The notes under the pieces: model-generated
Told to the model about the DNA's origin: nothing
What the model saw: only the letters and a program-made list of their open reading frames with translations
The model's database searches: none
Position numbers and translations under genes: made by a program
Assembly: GCF_003268395.1 (NCBI RefSeq)
Contig: NZ_LQXQ01000041.1
Location: forward strand, 1-36,383
Direction: 5' to 3'
Length of the DNA: 36,383 bases
Origin: Acinetobacter sp. CFCC 10889
GTDB lineage: Bacteria; Pseudomonadota; Gammaproteobacteria; Pseudomonadales; Moraxellaceae
Shown: in pieces, positions 8,166 through 16,363 of the stretch
Numbering within the stretch: position 1 is the stretch's first letter
How the letters are laid out: each line of letters begins with the position of its first letter

Positions 8166-9098
8166 TTACAGACGTTTGCGTTTTGCCGCGACGATTTGTG
8201 ATTGACGCATACGGAAACCTTCTTTTTGCTTTTCAGAGGTTTTATCGATACAGTAAACACACGATACGCCATGTTCATAGCTTGGTTGTGCAACTTCTTC
8301 AGGTGTTAAAGGCCATCCACATGCATGGCATTTAATGTTGACACCTTCTTCAACACCGTGAGTTACCGCAGTACGACCATCAAAAACGAAACATTCACCT
8401 TCCCACATGCTTTCATCCGCAGGTGTTTCTTCTAGGTATTTTAAAATACCGCCTTTTAGGTGATAAACCTCATCAAAACCTTCTTGTAGAAGTAAAGATG
8501 TTGATTTTTCACAACGGATACCCCCCGTGCAGAACATCGCAATTTTTTTGTCTTTGTGCTGTTCAAGCTCTTTTTTCACGTAGTCAGGAAATTCACGGAA
8601 GCTTTCAGTTTTCGGGTCAATTGCGCCCTTAAATGTACCTGCTTTATATTCATAATCATTACGTGTGTCGATCAGGATGACGTCATCACGTGCGATTAGT
8701 TCATTCCACTCTTTTGGATCTAGATAATGTCCAACCAAATCACGTGGTTTAACTTCAACACCCAAAGTCACGATTTCTTTTTTGAGTTTGATTTTCATTT
8801 TACGGAATGGTTTATCATCACTGTGTGACTCTTTATATTCCATGTTGTTAAAATCATTATCTAAAAGAAATTGATGAATAACATCAATTGCTTGACGATC
8901 TCCTGCAACAGTACCGTTGATTCCTTCACCTGCAACAATTAGAGTACCGCATAAGTTGATGGTTTTTACCAAGTCTAAAAGACGTTGTTGAAGATCAGCA
9001 GGATCTTGAACTTCTTTGAATTGATAAAGTGCTGCAACAACCCAACCAGTGGTCGCTTGCTGTTCTACAGGTGCAAGCTGTTCTACAGTAGCGTTCAT
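8166..9098 (-). CDS. trhO: tRNA uridine(34) hydroxylase TrhO (rhodanese-domain, YceA family)
   Basis: Oxygen-dependent hydroxylase that makes 5-hydroxyuridine at tRNA wobble position 34. The protein has 310 residues: an N-terminal ferredoxin-like domain (VAGEGINGTVAG at 56-67), a rhodanese domain with IDTRNDYEY at 143-151 and the catalytic loop CTGGIRCEKS starting at Cys190, and a C-terminal tail with two Cys pairs (CHACGW and CVYC). The ATG at 9098 is chosen because GGAG stands 7 bases upstream and the following residues match the family start; the frame stays open up to 9269 without a ribosome binding site. It is divergent from the DUF1289 gene. Confidence 0.94.
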   Translation of the reverse strand: MNATVEQLAPVEQQATTGWVVAALYQFKEVQDPADLQQRLLDLVKTINLCGTLIVAGEGINGTVAGDRQAIDVIHQFLLDNDFNNMEYKESHSDDKPFRKMKIKLKKEIVTLGVEVKPRDLVGHYLDPKEWNELIARDDVILIDTRNDYEYKAGTFKGAIDPKTESFREFPDYVKKELEQHKDKKIAMFCTGGIRCEKSTSLLLQEGFDEVYHLKGGILKYLEETPADESMWEGECFVFDGRTAVTHGVEEGVNIKCHACGWPLTPEEVAQPSYEHGVSCVYCIDKTSEKQKEGFRMRQSQIVAAKRKRL

Positions 9099-9214
9099 GG
9101 AATACTCCAAATGTATTAAGATATGAAAAAATTTAGGTGCGTATTCTAGCCTGAATTTTAAAAATTTGCGAGAAAGCCATAGCAAAAATATGGTTTTTAA
9201 ATGAGGAAAATGTT

Positions 9215-9718
9215 TTGAGTAATAAAAGTCGAATTCCAACTTTAACCCCATGTGCAGGACGCTGTTCAACGGTTTTTGGTGATTCGGTTTGTCGGGGATG
9301 TCGCCGTTTTAATCATGAAGTGATTCAATGGAATACTTATACAGCAGAACAACGCTTGGCAGTTTGGAAACGTTTGGATGCACAACTTGATCAAATTTTA
9401 GTACCAATGTTACCTTTTGCGCAGTTACAACATGTGGAAGGTTTTATTTTAGGTAAACGTGTGCGTGTACTTGAGAATGCTTCAAAAGGACGAAAACTTT
9501 ACTATGCATTAAAAATCTGTGAAAAAAATCGTTCACTTGCAGATGAAAGTGGTTTGGGTATCAGTTCAAAACAAGTTAAGCCTTTGTGGGATGAGTTTGA
9601 GCGCCGTGTTTTGGCTCTGGCAACAGCAAGTTATGATCTGGCATGGTTACGTGCAGATGGTATTCGTCATAATTTATTAAAAATAATGGAAGAAGATGCA
9701 GAACTACACTCTTTATAA
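9215..9718 (+). CDS. DUF1289 domain-containing protein
   Basis: 167-residue protein with an N-terminal DUF1289 domain marked by four cysteines in PCAGRCSTVFGDSVCRGCRR (residues 12-31), a small Cys-rich fold probably binding metal. The rest is helical and charged, extending well past the usual short DUF1289 protein. The start is TTG, supported by GAGGAAA 6 bases upstream. It shares a 116-base divergent promoter region with trhO. The function of the family is not established. Confidence 0.85.
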   Translation: MSNKSRIPTLTPCAGRCSTVFGDSVCRGCRRFNHEVIQWNTYTAEQRLAVWKRLDAQLDQILVPMLPFAQLQHVEGFILGKRVRVLENASKGRKLYYALKICEKNRSLADESGLGISSKQVKPLWDEFERRVLALATASYDLAWLRADGIRHNLLKIMEEDAELHSL

Positions 9719-9764
9719 TAAAATGAATAATCAAATCAATTCTCTGTTTTTATTTGGATAAGTT

Positions 9765-10373
9765 TTGGATTTTTCAGCCTATATTCTTTATTGTGTTGCT
9801 GTTGTTATCATGATTGCAACGCCTGGACCTGTGATGCTTTTGGTGGCAAGCGCAGGTCTACAAGGTGGCTATAAAAAAGCATTGCATACAATTTTTGGTA
9901 CAAATCTCGCATCTTTAGTGTTGATCGCAACCTCAGTTTTGATCCTAAAGGGCTTTTTAAATATTGCCAGTCATTGGTTTGATCTGGTCAAAATTTTAGG
10001 CTGTATCTATATTGCTTATTTAGGTGTGCAAATCGTGCGAGAAGCCTTGAGTCAAACGCAGCAAGCAGATGAAATTTCAAGCCAAGTACAAGGTGGTTTT
10101 AAACAAGGTTTTCTTGTTGGTATTTCAAATCCTAAAGATATTATTTTCTTTGCTTCATTTTTTCCGCAGTTTACGCATGTGATGCACAATTTAGATCAAA
10201 GTTTAATTTTGCTGACTTTGAGTTGGATTATTTTAGATTTTGCTACTTTATCAGTGGTTTACTTGGGTTTTAATGCACTGTCTAAGTCTAAGATTTATCA
10301 TAAAATATTGTTGGGCTGTGGTGTGATTTTGATTGTAGTTGCGTTGTATGGTATTTATTCTGTGTGGTTTTGA
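9765..10373 (+). CDS. LysE family amino-acid exporter (RhtB-like translocator)
   Basis: Inner-membrane exporter of 202 residues with about six helices. The N-terminal signature IATPGPVMLLVASAGLQGGYKKAL (residues 17-40) and the mid-protein GFLVGISNPKDIIFFASFFPQF are typical of LysE/RhtB proteins, which export amino acids or derivatives; the substrate is unknown. The start is TTG, with GGATAAG upstream. Its last 19 bases overlap the end of the convergent TetR gene. Confidence 0.9.
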   Translation: MDFSAYILYCVAVVIMIATPGPVMLLVASAGLQGGYKKALHTIFGTNLASLVLIATSVLILKGFLNIASHWFDLVKILGCIYIAYLGVQIVREALSQTQQADEISSQVQGGFKQGFLVGISNPKDIIFFASFFPQFTHVMHNLDQSLILLTLSWIILDFATLSVVYLGFNALSKSKIYHKILLGCGVILIVVALYGIYSVWF

Positions 10374-10915
10374 AGTATATTTACCAGCAATAACAATGAT
10401 TTTTGTGCATCTTGTGCTACATTTTCATTGTAATTTTCAACTAAAAAACGACTAATCAAACCCTCAAGTAAATTAAAAAATAGTTCAGTAATTTGTTCAG
10501 CATGTTGTAAATTTGCAATATGTTGCCTGATGAAATCTCGAATCCAAACTTTATGTTGTATTGAAATTTCAATCAGTTCAACATCCTGCTGCGATGATTC
10601 GGCAACGGCTCGTACAAATAAACAGCCTTTAAAATGATCTGTTTGAAACCAATCTTTATGCCATGTAAAAATTTGCTCAATGGCGATTAAAGGATCTGTG
10701 GTTGTGACAAAAGCCTTTAAACTTTCTCGAAAATTTTGATCTCGTTGTTTAAGTACTTTGTAGACAAGTTGTTGTTTATTTTTAAAATAAGTATACATCG
10801 TGGTTTTTGAACAGCCTGATTCATCACGAATCAAATCAACGCCTACGGCATTAAAACTTTGTGCATTAAATAATTGTTCTGCAGTGGTTAAAATCTTATC
10901 TGCTGATTTAGACAT
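10355..10915 (-). CDS. TetR/AcrR family transcriptional regulator
   Basis: 186-residue one-component repressor. The N-terminal helix-turn-helix is clear: ADKILTTAEQLFNAQSFNAV, then DESGCSKTTMYTYFKNKQQLVYKV (about 28-51). The C-terminal ligand domain is of the TetR_C type seen in regulators of detoxification genes (DWFQTDHFKGCLFVRAVAE); Cys at about 98 could be a reactive residue. AGGAG lies 8 bases before the ATG. The divergent HPP gene and a perfect 26-bp palindrome between the two starts indicate that it controls itself and HPP. It overlaps the LysE gene tail to tail. Confidence 0.92.
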   Translation of the reverse strand: MSKSADKILTTAEQLFNAQSFNAVGVDLIRDESGCSKTTMYTYFKNKQQLVYKVLKQRDQNFRESLKAFVTTTDPLIAIEQIFTWHKDWFQTDHFKGCLFVRAVAESSQQDVELIEISIQHKVWIRDFIRQHIANLQHAEQITELFFNLLEGLISRFLVENYNENVAQDAQKSLLLLVNILQNHTE

Positions 10916-10951
10916 TTTGTGCTCCTACATTTCATTTTCAAATAATTCTTG

Positions 10952-10977
10952 AAAATAGTACAGATCTGTACTATTTT
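10952..10977. promoter_or_regulatory. TetR operator: perfect 26-bp palindrome
   Basis: AAAATAGTACAGA is followed directly by its exact reverse complement TCTGTACTATTTT. It lies 37 bases before the TetR start and 45 bases before the HPP start. Its size and place fit a TetR dimer operator that controls both divergent genes. Confidence 0.75.
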
Positions 10978-11021
10978 GATTTTATCGAGTTTATGCAATA
11001 AATGCAATGCGAGGGGAATTT

Positions 11022-11573
11022 ATGATGATCTTTGCAGGTCGGGAAAAATTAGCTCCAAGACCAAAATTCATCGATATATTTCGAGGATGGCTTAGTGGCA
11101 GCCTGAGTATTTTGATTTTACTTATGCTGGGAAAATGGTCAGGGCATATCTGGATCATGGCTCCCTTTGGTGCAAGCTGTGTATTGCTTTATAGCGTGGC
11201 ACAATCACCTTTAGCACAACCGAGAAATATTATTTTTGGACATTTTATTTCTGCTTTGGTTGGGTTAATTTGCTTAAAATTTTTTGCAATTAATATTTGG
11301 AGTATTGCACTCTCTGTGGGAATTGCTATTGCTTTAATGCAGGCTTGTCGTTGTGTGCATCCACCTGCGGGTGCAAATCCATTGGTGATTTTATTAACAG
11401 CCAATACAGTATATTACGATTGGAGTTTTTTAATTTTTCCAGTTTTATTGGGTGCAATTGCTTTGGTTGTGGTGGCTTTTGTGGTCAATAATATCAAAGC
11501 GACACAAAAATGGCCGATTTATGGTTTGGCTTTATGCAAAACCAAATCTGTAAAATTAAAATCAATAAATTGA
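11022..11573 (+). CDS. HPP family membrane protein
   Basis: Integral membrane protein of 183 residues with four to five helices. It carries the family-defining HPPAGANP motif (about 113-120), APFGASCVLLYSVAQSPLAQPRNIIFGH (about 47-74) before it, and a hydrophobic C-terminal half. Some HPP proteins of cyanobacteria and plant plastids transport nitrite; the bacterial substrate here is unknown. Of three in-frame ATGs (11007, 11022, 11025) the second is preferred because GAGGGG ends 5 bases before it; 11025 is equally possible. Probably repressed by the divergent TetR protein. Confidence 0.87.
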   Translation: MMIFAGREKLAPRPKFIDIFRGWLSGSLSILILLMLGKWSGHIWIMAPFGASCVLLYSVAQSPLAQPRNIIFGHFISALVGLICLKFFAINIWSIALSVGIAIALMQACRCVHPPAGANPLVILLTANTVYYDWSFLIFPVLLGAIALVVVAFVVNNIKATQKWPIYGLALCKTKSVKLKSIN

Positions 11574-11575
11574 TA

Positions 11576-11612
11576 AAAAATCCCAATATCACACGATATT
11601 GGGATTTATTTT
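11576..11612. terminator. Bidirectional intrinsic terminator
   Basis: ATCCCAATATC and GATATTGGGAT form a GC-containing stem with an ACAC loop, flanked by A6 on the left and a T-rich tract on the right. It serves both the HPP gene and the convergent ribB. Confidence 0.85.
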
Positions 11613-11630
11613 ATTTAGAAAATGACAGTA

Positions 11631-12290
11631 TTAAATGCCATGCGCTAAACGATACTGTACGATTTCTTCAATGGTGATCAGCGTCAAATGGTGGGTTTGC
11701 GCATAAGATAAGACTTGAATGCCTGATGCCATCGTACCGTCAGGGTTGGTCACTTCACACAAAACACCCGCAGGTTTTAAGCCTGCCATACGTGCTAAGT
11801 CAATCGAACCTTCAGTATGCCCACGACGAGTAAGAACACCACCATCACGACCACGTAAAGGGAATACATGTCCGGGGCGATTAAGATCGCTTGCAACAGC
11901 ACCATTTTTAATGGCAGCTTGAATAGTTGTAACTCGATCTTTGGCTGAAACACCTGTAGTTACACCTTCTGCTGCTTCAATTGTCACAGTAAAAGCGGTT
12001 TTGAAATGGCTTGAATTGTCCTCAACCATTGGTGGTAATTCAAGATGGTCTGCTAACTCGGCAGTGAGTGTAAGACAAACAATACCCGAACCATCACGGA
12101 TCATACGTGCCATGGTTTCGACATTCAACGTTTCGGCAGCAACAATCAAATCAGCTTCATTCTCACGATCAAAATCGTCCATGACCAAGACAGGTTTGCC
12201 TTGACGCATATCTTCTAAAGCTTGTTCGATACGTTGCTCAGCAGGAGAAAGTGCTGAAAAGAAAATTTCGGGTTGGATTAAACTAGACAT
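11631..12290 (-). CDS. ribB: 3,4-dihydroxy-2-butanone-4-phosphate synthase
   Basis: Converts ribulose 5-phosphate to 3,4-dihydroxy-2-butanone 4-phosphate plus formate in riboflavin synthesis. The 219-residue protein is the stand-alone form without a fused GTP cyclohydrolase II. Visible signatures are [66 protein letters not shown] and the C-terminal [10 protein letters not shown]. The ATG at 12290 is chosen over an upstream one (12329) because the family start MSSLIQ follows it and a GAGAG lies 9 bases upstream. Expression is controlled by the FMN riboswitch in its leader. Confidence 0.97.
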   Translation of the reverse strand: MSSLIQPEIFFSALSPAEQRIEQALEDMRQGKPVLVMDDFDRENEADLIVAAETLNVETMARMIRDGSGIVCLTLTAELADHLELPPMVEDNSSHFKTAFTVTIEAAEGVTTGVSAKDRVTTIQAAIKNGAVASDLNRPGHVFPLRGRDGGVLTRRGHTEGSIDLARMAGLKPAGVLCEVTNPDGTMASGIQVLSYAQTHHLTLITIEEIVQYRLAHGI

Positions 12291-12357
12291 TGAAACGCTC
12301 TCGTAAAAATAAAAAATACGGTTGAACATTTCAGGACATGTGAAATAGTGGCGTTAC

Positions 12358-12380
12358 AAAACCGACCCAAAAGGATCAGT
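12358..12380 (-). terminator. Terminator-like hairpin of the FMN riboswitch expression platform
   Basis: On the minus strand ACTGATCC-TTTT-GGGTCGGT is an 8-bp stem (with G-T pairs) followed by a short T stretch. It lies between the aptamer and ribB, where a ligand-dependent terminator would be expected. The T-run is short, so control of translation is not excluded. Confidence 0.5.
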
Positions 12381-12393
12381 TCAAAAGTGACGT

Positions 12394-12548
12394 CGTCTTC
12401 TTTCATCCGGACTATACCGTCGGCTTTGGCTTTGACCAAATCTGCCTATCATTTAATGAGAAATGATAAGCTCGTGGGCTGAATAAATATGTGAGAAAGA
12501 ACATATTTAAATTACCACCGGTGGGGAATTACACCCCGCCCTGAAGCG
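12394..12548 (-). ncRNA. FMN riboswitch (RFN element)
   Basis: Read on the minus strand, the conserved RFN blocks appear in order: CTTCAGGGCGGGGTGTAATT, CCCCACCGGTGGT, then an AGCCCACGAGC block, GATTTGGTC, and the closing CCGACGGTATAGTCCGGATG with AAAGAAG. The variable arm at about 12490-12515 forms a hairpin (AAATATGT/ACATATTT). It senses flavin mononucleotide and represses ribB when FMN is abundant. It starts about 5 bases after the inferred transcription start. Confidence 0.96.
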
Positions 12549-12558
12549 ATGTGCATTG

Positions 12559-12564
12559 ATTATA
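12559..12564 (-). promoter_or_regulatory. -10 box of the ribB/riboswitch promoter
   Basis: A perfect TATAAT on the minus strand lies about 11 bases before the first conserved base of the FMN riboswitch. The -35 region is weak (CGCTTT at 17-bp spacing). Confidence 0.55.
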
Positions 12565-12883
12565 GTGCATTTTGATGAAGAAAAGCGGCTTTTCTATAGA
12601 ATGATGCGTACTATATTTAGTATAAAATCAGCTTAAATTTTTTAAAAAATTATGTGAATGTAGATGAAGACTTATGGATATAAAGTGATTAAAAATGATA
12701 TTTTTTATCATTGATACAATTAAGTCTTTATTATTTAATATTTTTTGTATCTATTTTTAGAAATTTAAATCATTAGTATTACGGATTTTAAAAGCTAAAT
12801 ATTGGATTTTATTCAAAATAAATATGTGCCTTAGCAATGGACTAAGGTCGATATTCTTTATAAATTTAAAAAAAGAGGTTTCT
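12565..12883. other. Gene-free region with divergent promoter area and carbonic anhydrase leader
   Basis: About 320 AT-rich bases. The left end belongs to the ribB promoter. A small hairpin CCTTAG-CAATGGA-CTAAGG at 12829-12847 sits in the likely leader of the carbonic anhydrase mRNA, 37 bases before its start. Nothing else is recognised. Confidence 0.45.
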
Positions 12884-13618
12884 GTGAAAAAAGTATTATT
12901 AGGTCTTGTTGTGTCATTGGGGACAAGTACGACATTATATGCAGATCAAGCAACAGACTGGGGCTATGAGGCAAATAATGCACCTGAAAAATGGGCAAGT
13001 TTAAGTGAAAAATATCACGCTTGTTCGGGTCTAAATCAGTCACCGATTGATATTAAAAATACCACAAGTGCCAAACTTGAACCTTTAAAATTCAACTATG
13101 CAGCTACTGCAAAATCAATCGTGAATAATGGTCATACAGTTCAGGTAGACTTTAATGCAGGCAATACCTTAACCTTGGATGGTCAAGAATTTGTCTTAAA
13201 ACAATTCCATTTACATAGCCCGAGTGAAAATAAGATCAATGGCGTGAGCTATCCAATGGAGATGCATTTGGTGCATGCCAATGCACAGGGTGAGCTGGCT
13301 GTGGTTGCAGTGATGTATCAAAAAGGTCAGTTAAATCAAAGCTTGGCACAAATATGGAGCAATTTGCCAAAGCAAGCAGGGCAAAGCTTTATGTTTACAG
13401 GTAATTTGGACGCAGCAAGTTTCTTACCGAAAAAATTGGATTATTACCGCTTTAATGGCTCTTTAACCACACCACCATGTACCGAAGGTGTACGTTGGAT
13501 TGTGTTGAAAGATATTCAGTCTGCATCCGAAGCGCAGTTTGATGAATTTAATAAATTATTGGCACATCCAAACAATCGTCCTGTACAACCTGTGAATGCA
13601 CGTATTGTTTTAGAATAA
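12884..13618 (+). CDS. Secreted alpha-type carbonic anhydrase
   Basis: Zinc enzyme that interconverts carbon dioxide and bicarbonate in the periplasm. The 244-residue precursor starts at GTG 12884, preceded by AAAGAGG; the signal peptide runs to about residue 20 (LYA before DQ). The alpha-class zinc ligands are seen as His109 and His111 in QFHLHSPSEN and His128 in MEMHLVHAN. Other family landmarks are WGYEANNAPEKW, NQSPIDI, the SLTTPPCTEGVRWIVL segment and the likely Cys47-Cys199 disulfide. The frame is open to 12824, but that leader would hide the signal peptide. It is a single gene, followed by a 12-bp inverted repeat. Confidence 0.95.
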   Translation: MKKVLLGLVVSLGTSTTLYADQATDWGYEANNAPEKWASLSEKYHACSGLNQSPIDIKNTTSAKLEPLKFNYAATAKSIVNNGHTVQVDFNAGNTLTLDGQEFVLKQFHLHSPSENKINGVSYPMEMHLVHANAQGELAVVAVMYQKGQLNQSLAQIWSNLPKQAGQSFMFTGNLDAASFLPKKLDYYRFNGSLTTPPCTEGVRWIVLKDIQSASEAQFDEFNKLLAHPNNRPVQPVNARIVLE

Positions 13619-13630
13619 TGTAATCAGTAA

Positions 13631-13683
13631 TATTCTCACTCATCTTTTAAGATTTGCAGTAGACATATCGTTGAGTGAGAATA
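13631..13683. repeat. 12-bp perfect inverted repeat after carbonic anhydrase gene
   Basis: TATTCTCACTCA (13631-13642) and TGAGTGAGAATA (13672-13683) are perfect inverted copies around a 29-base loop. It begins 13 bases after the stop codon. No T-run follows, so it is not a classical terminator. Confidence 0.5.
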
Positions 13684-13734
13684 AATAAATTTAGAATAAA
13701 AATCAGACGTTGTTGTGATCATTCGGAACAAACG

Positions 13735-14052
13735 ATGAAATATATTTTTACATTGATCTGCTTTGCTTTTATTTTGAATCATTCTGTTTATGCTGCTGAG
13801 TTCTGTATTGCACCTATAGATTCGAACTATCATCAATATGGACAGTATGGTGAGTATGAGGTGCAAGTAGATCAAAAAAATTATTCAGTGAGTCATACTC
13901 AAGCTGTAAAAGTGACAAATGTTCAGATCAATAAAAATATGCAAATTCGCATCAAGAAACAAGGTCAAGTGATGGAGTCTTTTATGCTTAAATCAGCACG
14001 AAAGAGCGTTTGTGTTTGGCTAAAAGTACAATGTATCCTACATGGCTTGTAG
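13735..14052 (+). CDS. Small secreted protein, probably frameshifted near its C-terminus
   Basis: 105 residues as read. The signal peptide MKYIFTLICFAFILNHSVYA is followed by AEFCIAPID and a beta-rich domain. I do not know its function. The start at 13735 gives a proper signal peptide; an upstream ATG at 13675 does not. The last eight residues (VQCILHGL) look out of place: adding one base in the AAAA tract at 14022-14025 would continue after CVWLK as STMYPTWLVVEMRKNCRC and stop at 14081. That ending resembles the Cys-x-W-x-K, TW and final CxC pattern that I recall from similar small secreted proteins. A real frameshift or a sequencing error are both possible. Confidence 0.6.
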   Translation: MKYIFTLICFAFILNHSVYAAEFCIAPIDSNYHQYGQYGEYEVQVDQKNYSVSHTQAVKVTNVQINKNMQIRIKKQGQVMESFMLKSARKSVCVWLKVQCILHGL

Positions 14053-14102
14053 TTGAAATGAGAAAAAATTGTCGTTGTTAATATGCTGATAATAAGGTGG
14101 TA

Positions 14103-14717
14103 TTAACATAGAAAAATACGATTTATTTTTTCATTTTCAAGATAAAATAATGATGTTGCACAAGTTTCCTCTGTCGTATTGGTGGTGATGCCATCATATT
14201 TTAAAATGAGTCGTGCTTTTTCAGGCGCATGTTCATAATCTAGAAGATCATCATTTTCAAGCTTAAGAGCATCTACGAATTTTTCACCTGCTTTGGCGAC
14301 CTCAAACTGACCAAAAAAGTTGAGATCGTAGCTTTCGTCATCATTCTCATAAAAATAAACTTGATCTGTATTTGCTATACGAAATTCAAAAAGGTATTTC
14401 ATTCCTGTTTTATTTGGATTTTTAAGTACACGAAAAGCATCAAGTTGCTTATCACCATTAAAATCAATCAATAAGGGCTGCTTCAGATAGCGTGTATCAA
14501 CCTGATAACCTTGTGGTAGAGGAGTGGGATTATTAACAAGATCATTTGATTTTGGCGCTGAGGGCGAAACAATTGGTTTAGGTTGCGTGGGCGTAGTACT
14601 TGTAACTTGATTTACAGGATGCTCTTTTTGAGATGAGGTTGATGCTTTGTCATTACAAGCACTGCATAACATCACGATACTGAATGACGGAATGAGGGTG
14701 TAGTTGAGTCCTTTCAT
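14103..14717 (-). CDS. Putative lipoprotein of unknown function
   Basis: 204-residue exported protein. The N-terminal hydrophobic segment ends in MLCSAC, an atypical lipobox (Cys at -3), so the lipidated residue would be Cys21. A Pro/Ser/Thr-rich linker follows (about 25-70). The globular part contains LIDFNGDKQLDAFRVL, a pattern like FG-GAP/VCBS-type calcium-binding loops (D-x-N-G-D), and ends in Cys. It is convergent with the preceding small secreted gene; an 8-bp inverted repeat (14077-14108) spans the junction. The function is not recognised. Confidence 0.7.
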   Translation of the reverse strand: MKGLNYTLIPSFSIVMLCSACNDKASTSSQKEHPVNQVTSTTPTQPKPIVSPSAPKSNDLVNNPTPLPQGYQVDTRYLKQPLLIDFNGDKQLDAFRVLKNPNKTGMKYLFEFRIANTDQVYFYENDDESYDLNFFGQFEVAKAGEKFVDALKLENDDLLDYEHAPEKARLILKYDGITTNTTEETCATSLFYLENEKINRIFLC

Positions 14718-14948
14718 CTTTTGAATTTTTACTTATTTTGAGGTAAATAAATTATAACGAGTAAATTGAATAATAACATCGAATAAAAATAAGGCTTGTA
14801 GCAGAACTTTTGAATAATTTAAATTTAAAGTACAGATTTTAAAGTGAAATTTAATCTGTAGTTGTTTATTTGCTGCATAGTCAATTGTATCTTTGTTGAC
14901 TGTTTCAAATTTGCTTTATGTCGTGCGTTCGATGATGATTGTTGGACG

Positions 14949-16148
14949 TTAATTTGAAGAATTTTTTACAGATTGGTAGACCACAGCTTGATTACGTCCA
15001 CGTTTTTTGGCGATATACATTGCAGCATCTGCATATTCAATTAAATTTTCCCAATGATTTTGCGGTGTTGGAATATCTGAATAAATACCGACACTAATGG
15101 TCACATGTAATTTCTCACCATTTTTCAGTTGAAAAGGATGTGCTTGCACAATTTGGCATAAGCGATTTGCCAACATTTCAGCACCTTGTAAGGTGGTGTG
15201 CGGTAAAATGATGACAAATTCCTCACCACCATAACGTGCTGCCAAGTCTGTTGCACGACATTGTTGTTTTAAAATTTGTGCGACTTGTTGAATCACTTGG
15301 TCACCTGCCAAATGTCCGTAGTTATCATTAAATTTTTTAAAATGATCAATATCAATAACTAATAATGATAACAATGATTTTTGCTGACTTGCTTCCCGTA
15401 TAGAGGAGACTAAATTTTCCACCAATGCAGCACGATTGGGAAGTTGGGTCAAATAGTCCAATTTTGCTTTATCTTGTTCCAAAACAGATTGTCGATCACG
15501 CAACATGATCAAAAAGCCGAAGCTCGACACAATGAGTTTGATGAATAAAACCACACAAACCAACCACATGCTCAAAATGTCAAATGTCGTGGCTTCTTCG
15601 ATCAGATGGGGGGATGGTCGGACTTTGGTAAAAAGCAGTGGAAAAATGGCGATCAATTGCAAGAATGCGGCAGTCGTGACAACAACCCAACCTGTGCCCG
15701 GTGTACGTGCACGCATCGCGAATAAAACATTGATGGTAAACAATGTTTGGATGATGACTATGGCACTTTGTAAGATGCTGAATGTGGCGATATTGTCAGG
15801 GATATAGACCACAGCCAATAGCAGTGATACCAAGATCGGGAACACTAAAATAAATAGATCTCTTTGTTTGTTTTCACTTTGCCGATATTGGTATAGAGCA
15901 ATGGTAAACATGGAGATTGCCGCATTGATCAAAATTTTTGAGCTGATTTGAAGCTCGACCCACCCTAAAACATTTTGCAGGGAAAAACTGATGTAGGCGC
16001 AGCCATAAAGTAAGGCACTGCCAATCGCCCAAGAAATCCCTTGGTGCCAATACTGACGACCTAAAGCCCACAATACCCATGACGCTGTAAACGCAGAGAT
16101 TGCGGTCATACCTATTGCGGTTAAATAATCGGGGGCGGGAGACATCAT
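14949..16148 (-). CDS. Membrane-bound GGDEF diguanylate cyclase
   Basis: Synthesises the second messenger cyclic di-GMP from two GTP. The 399-residue protein has an N-terminal sensor region of about six membrane helices (residues 8-220) and a C-terminal GGDEF domain that starts around DYLTQLPNRAAL (about 230). The active site reads ARYGGEEF (GGEEF near 305-309), a functional variant. An inhibitory I-site RATD lies five residues before it, so product inhibition is expected. No EAL domain. ATG codons at 16148 and 16145 are both possible. Neighbouring genes do not reveal the input signal. Confidence 0.93.
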   Translation of the reverse strand: MMSPAPDYLTAIGMTAISAFTASWVLWALGRQYWHQGISWAIGSALLYGCAYISFSLQNVLGWVELQISSKILINAAISMFTIALYQYRQSENKQRDLFILVFPILVSLLLAVVYIPDNIATFSILQSAIVIIQTLFTINVLFAMRARTPGTGWVVVTTAAFLQLIAIFPLLFTKVRPSPHLIEEATTFDILSMWLVCVVLFIKLIVSSFGFLIMLRDRQSVLEQDKAKLDYLTQLPNRAALVENLVSSIREASQQKSLLSLLVIDIDHFKKFNDNYGHLAGDQVIQQVAQILKQQCRATDLAARYGGEEFVIILPHTTLQGAEMLANRLCQIVQAHPFQLKNGEKLHVTISVGIYSDIPTPQNHWENLIEYADAAMYIAKKRGRNQAVVYQSVKNSSN

Positions 16149-16363
16149 GAAGTGATTTCAATACTGCGATGAGTGATGAAATTTTAATAACTTTTCAGTT
16201 TAAAAACAAAGCTATTTATTGAATATTAGTTAAAATTAATCACTTAATTTACAAGATATTTTAAATATGTCACATTAATTTAAGCGAATGTTTAAAAGTT
16301 TAATAGACGTTTTGAAAATGTACTTTCTTGGTCTTTTCAGTTCTAGGTATAAAAAGAGAGAAA

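Noticed and set aside
9099..9269. N-terminal extension of trhO
   Set aside because: No ribosome binding site, sequence unlike the family, and it would overlap the divergent DUF1289 gene start. GGAG before 9098 fixes the start.
13636..13875. Minus-strand open frame opposite the small secreted protein gene
   Set aside because: It lies antisense to a gene with a good signal peptide, has no start signal, and no family resemblance.
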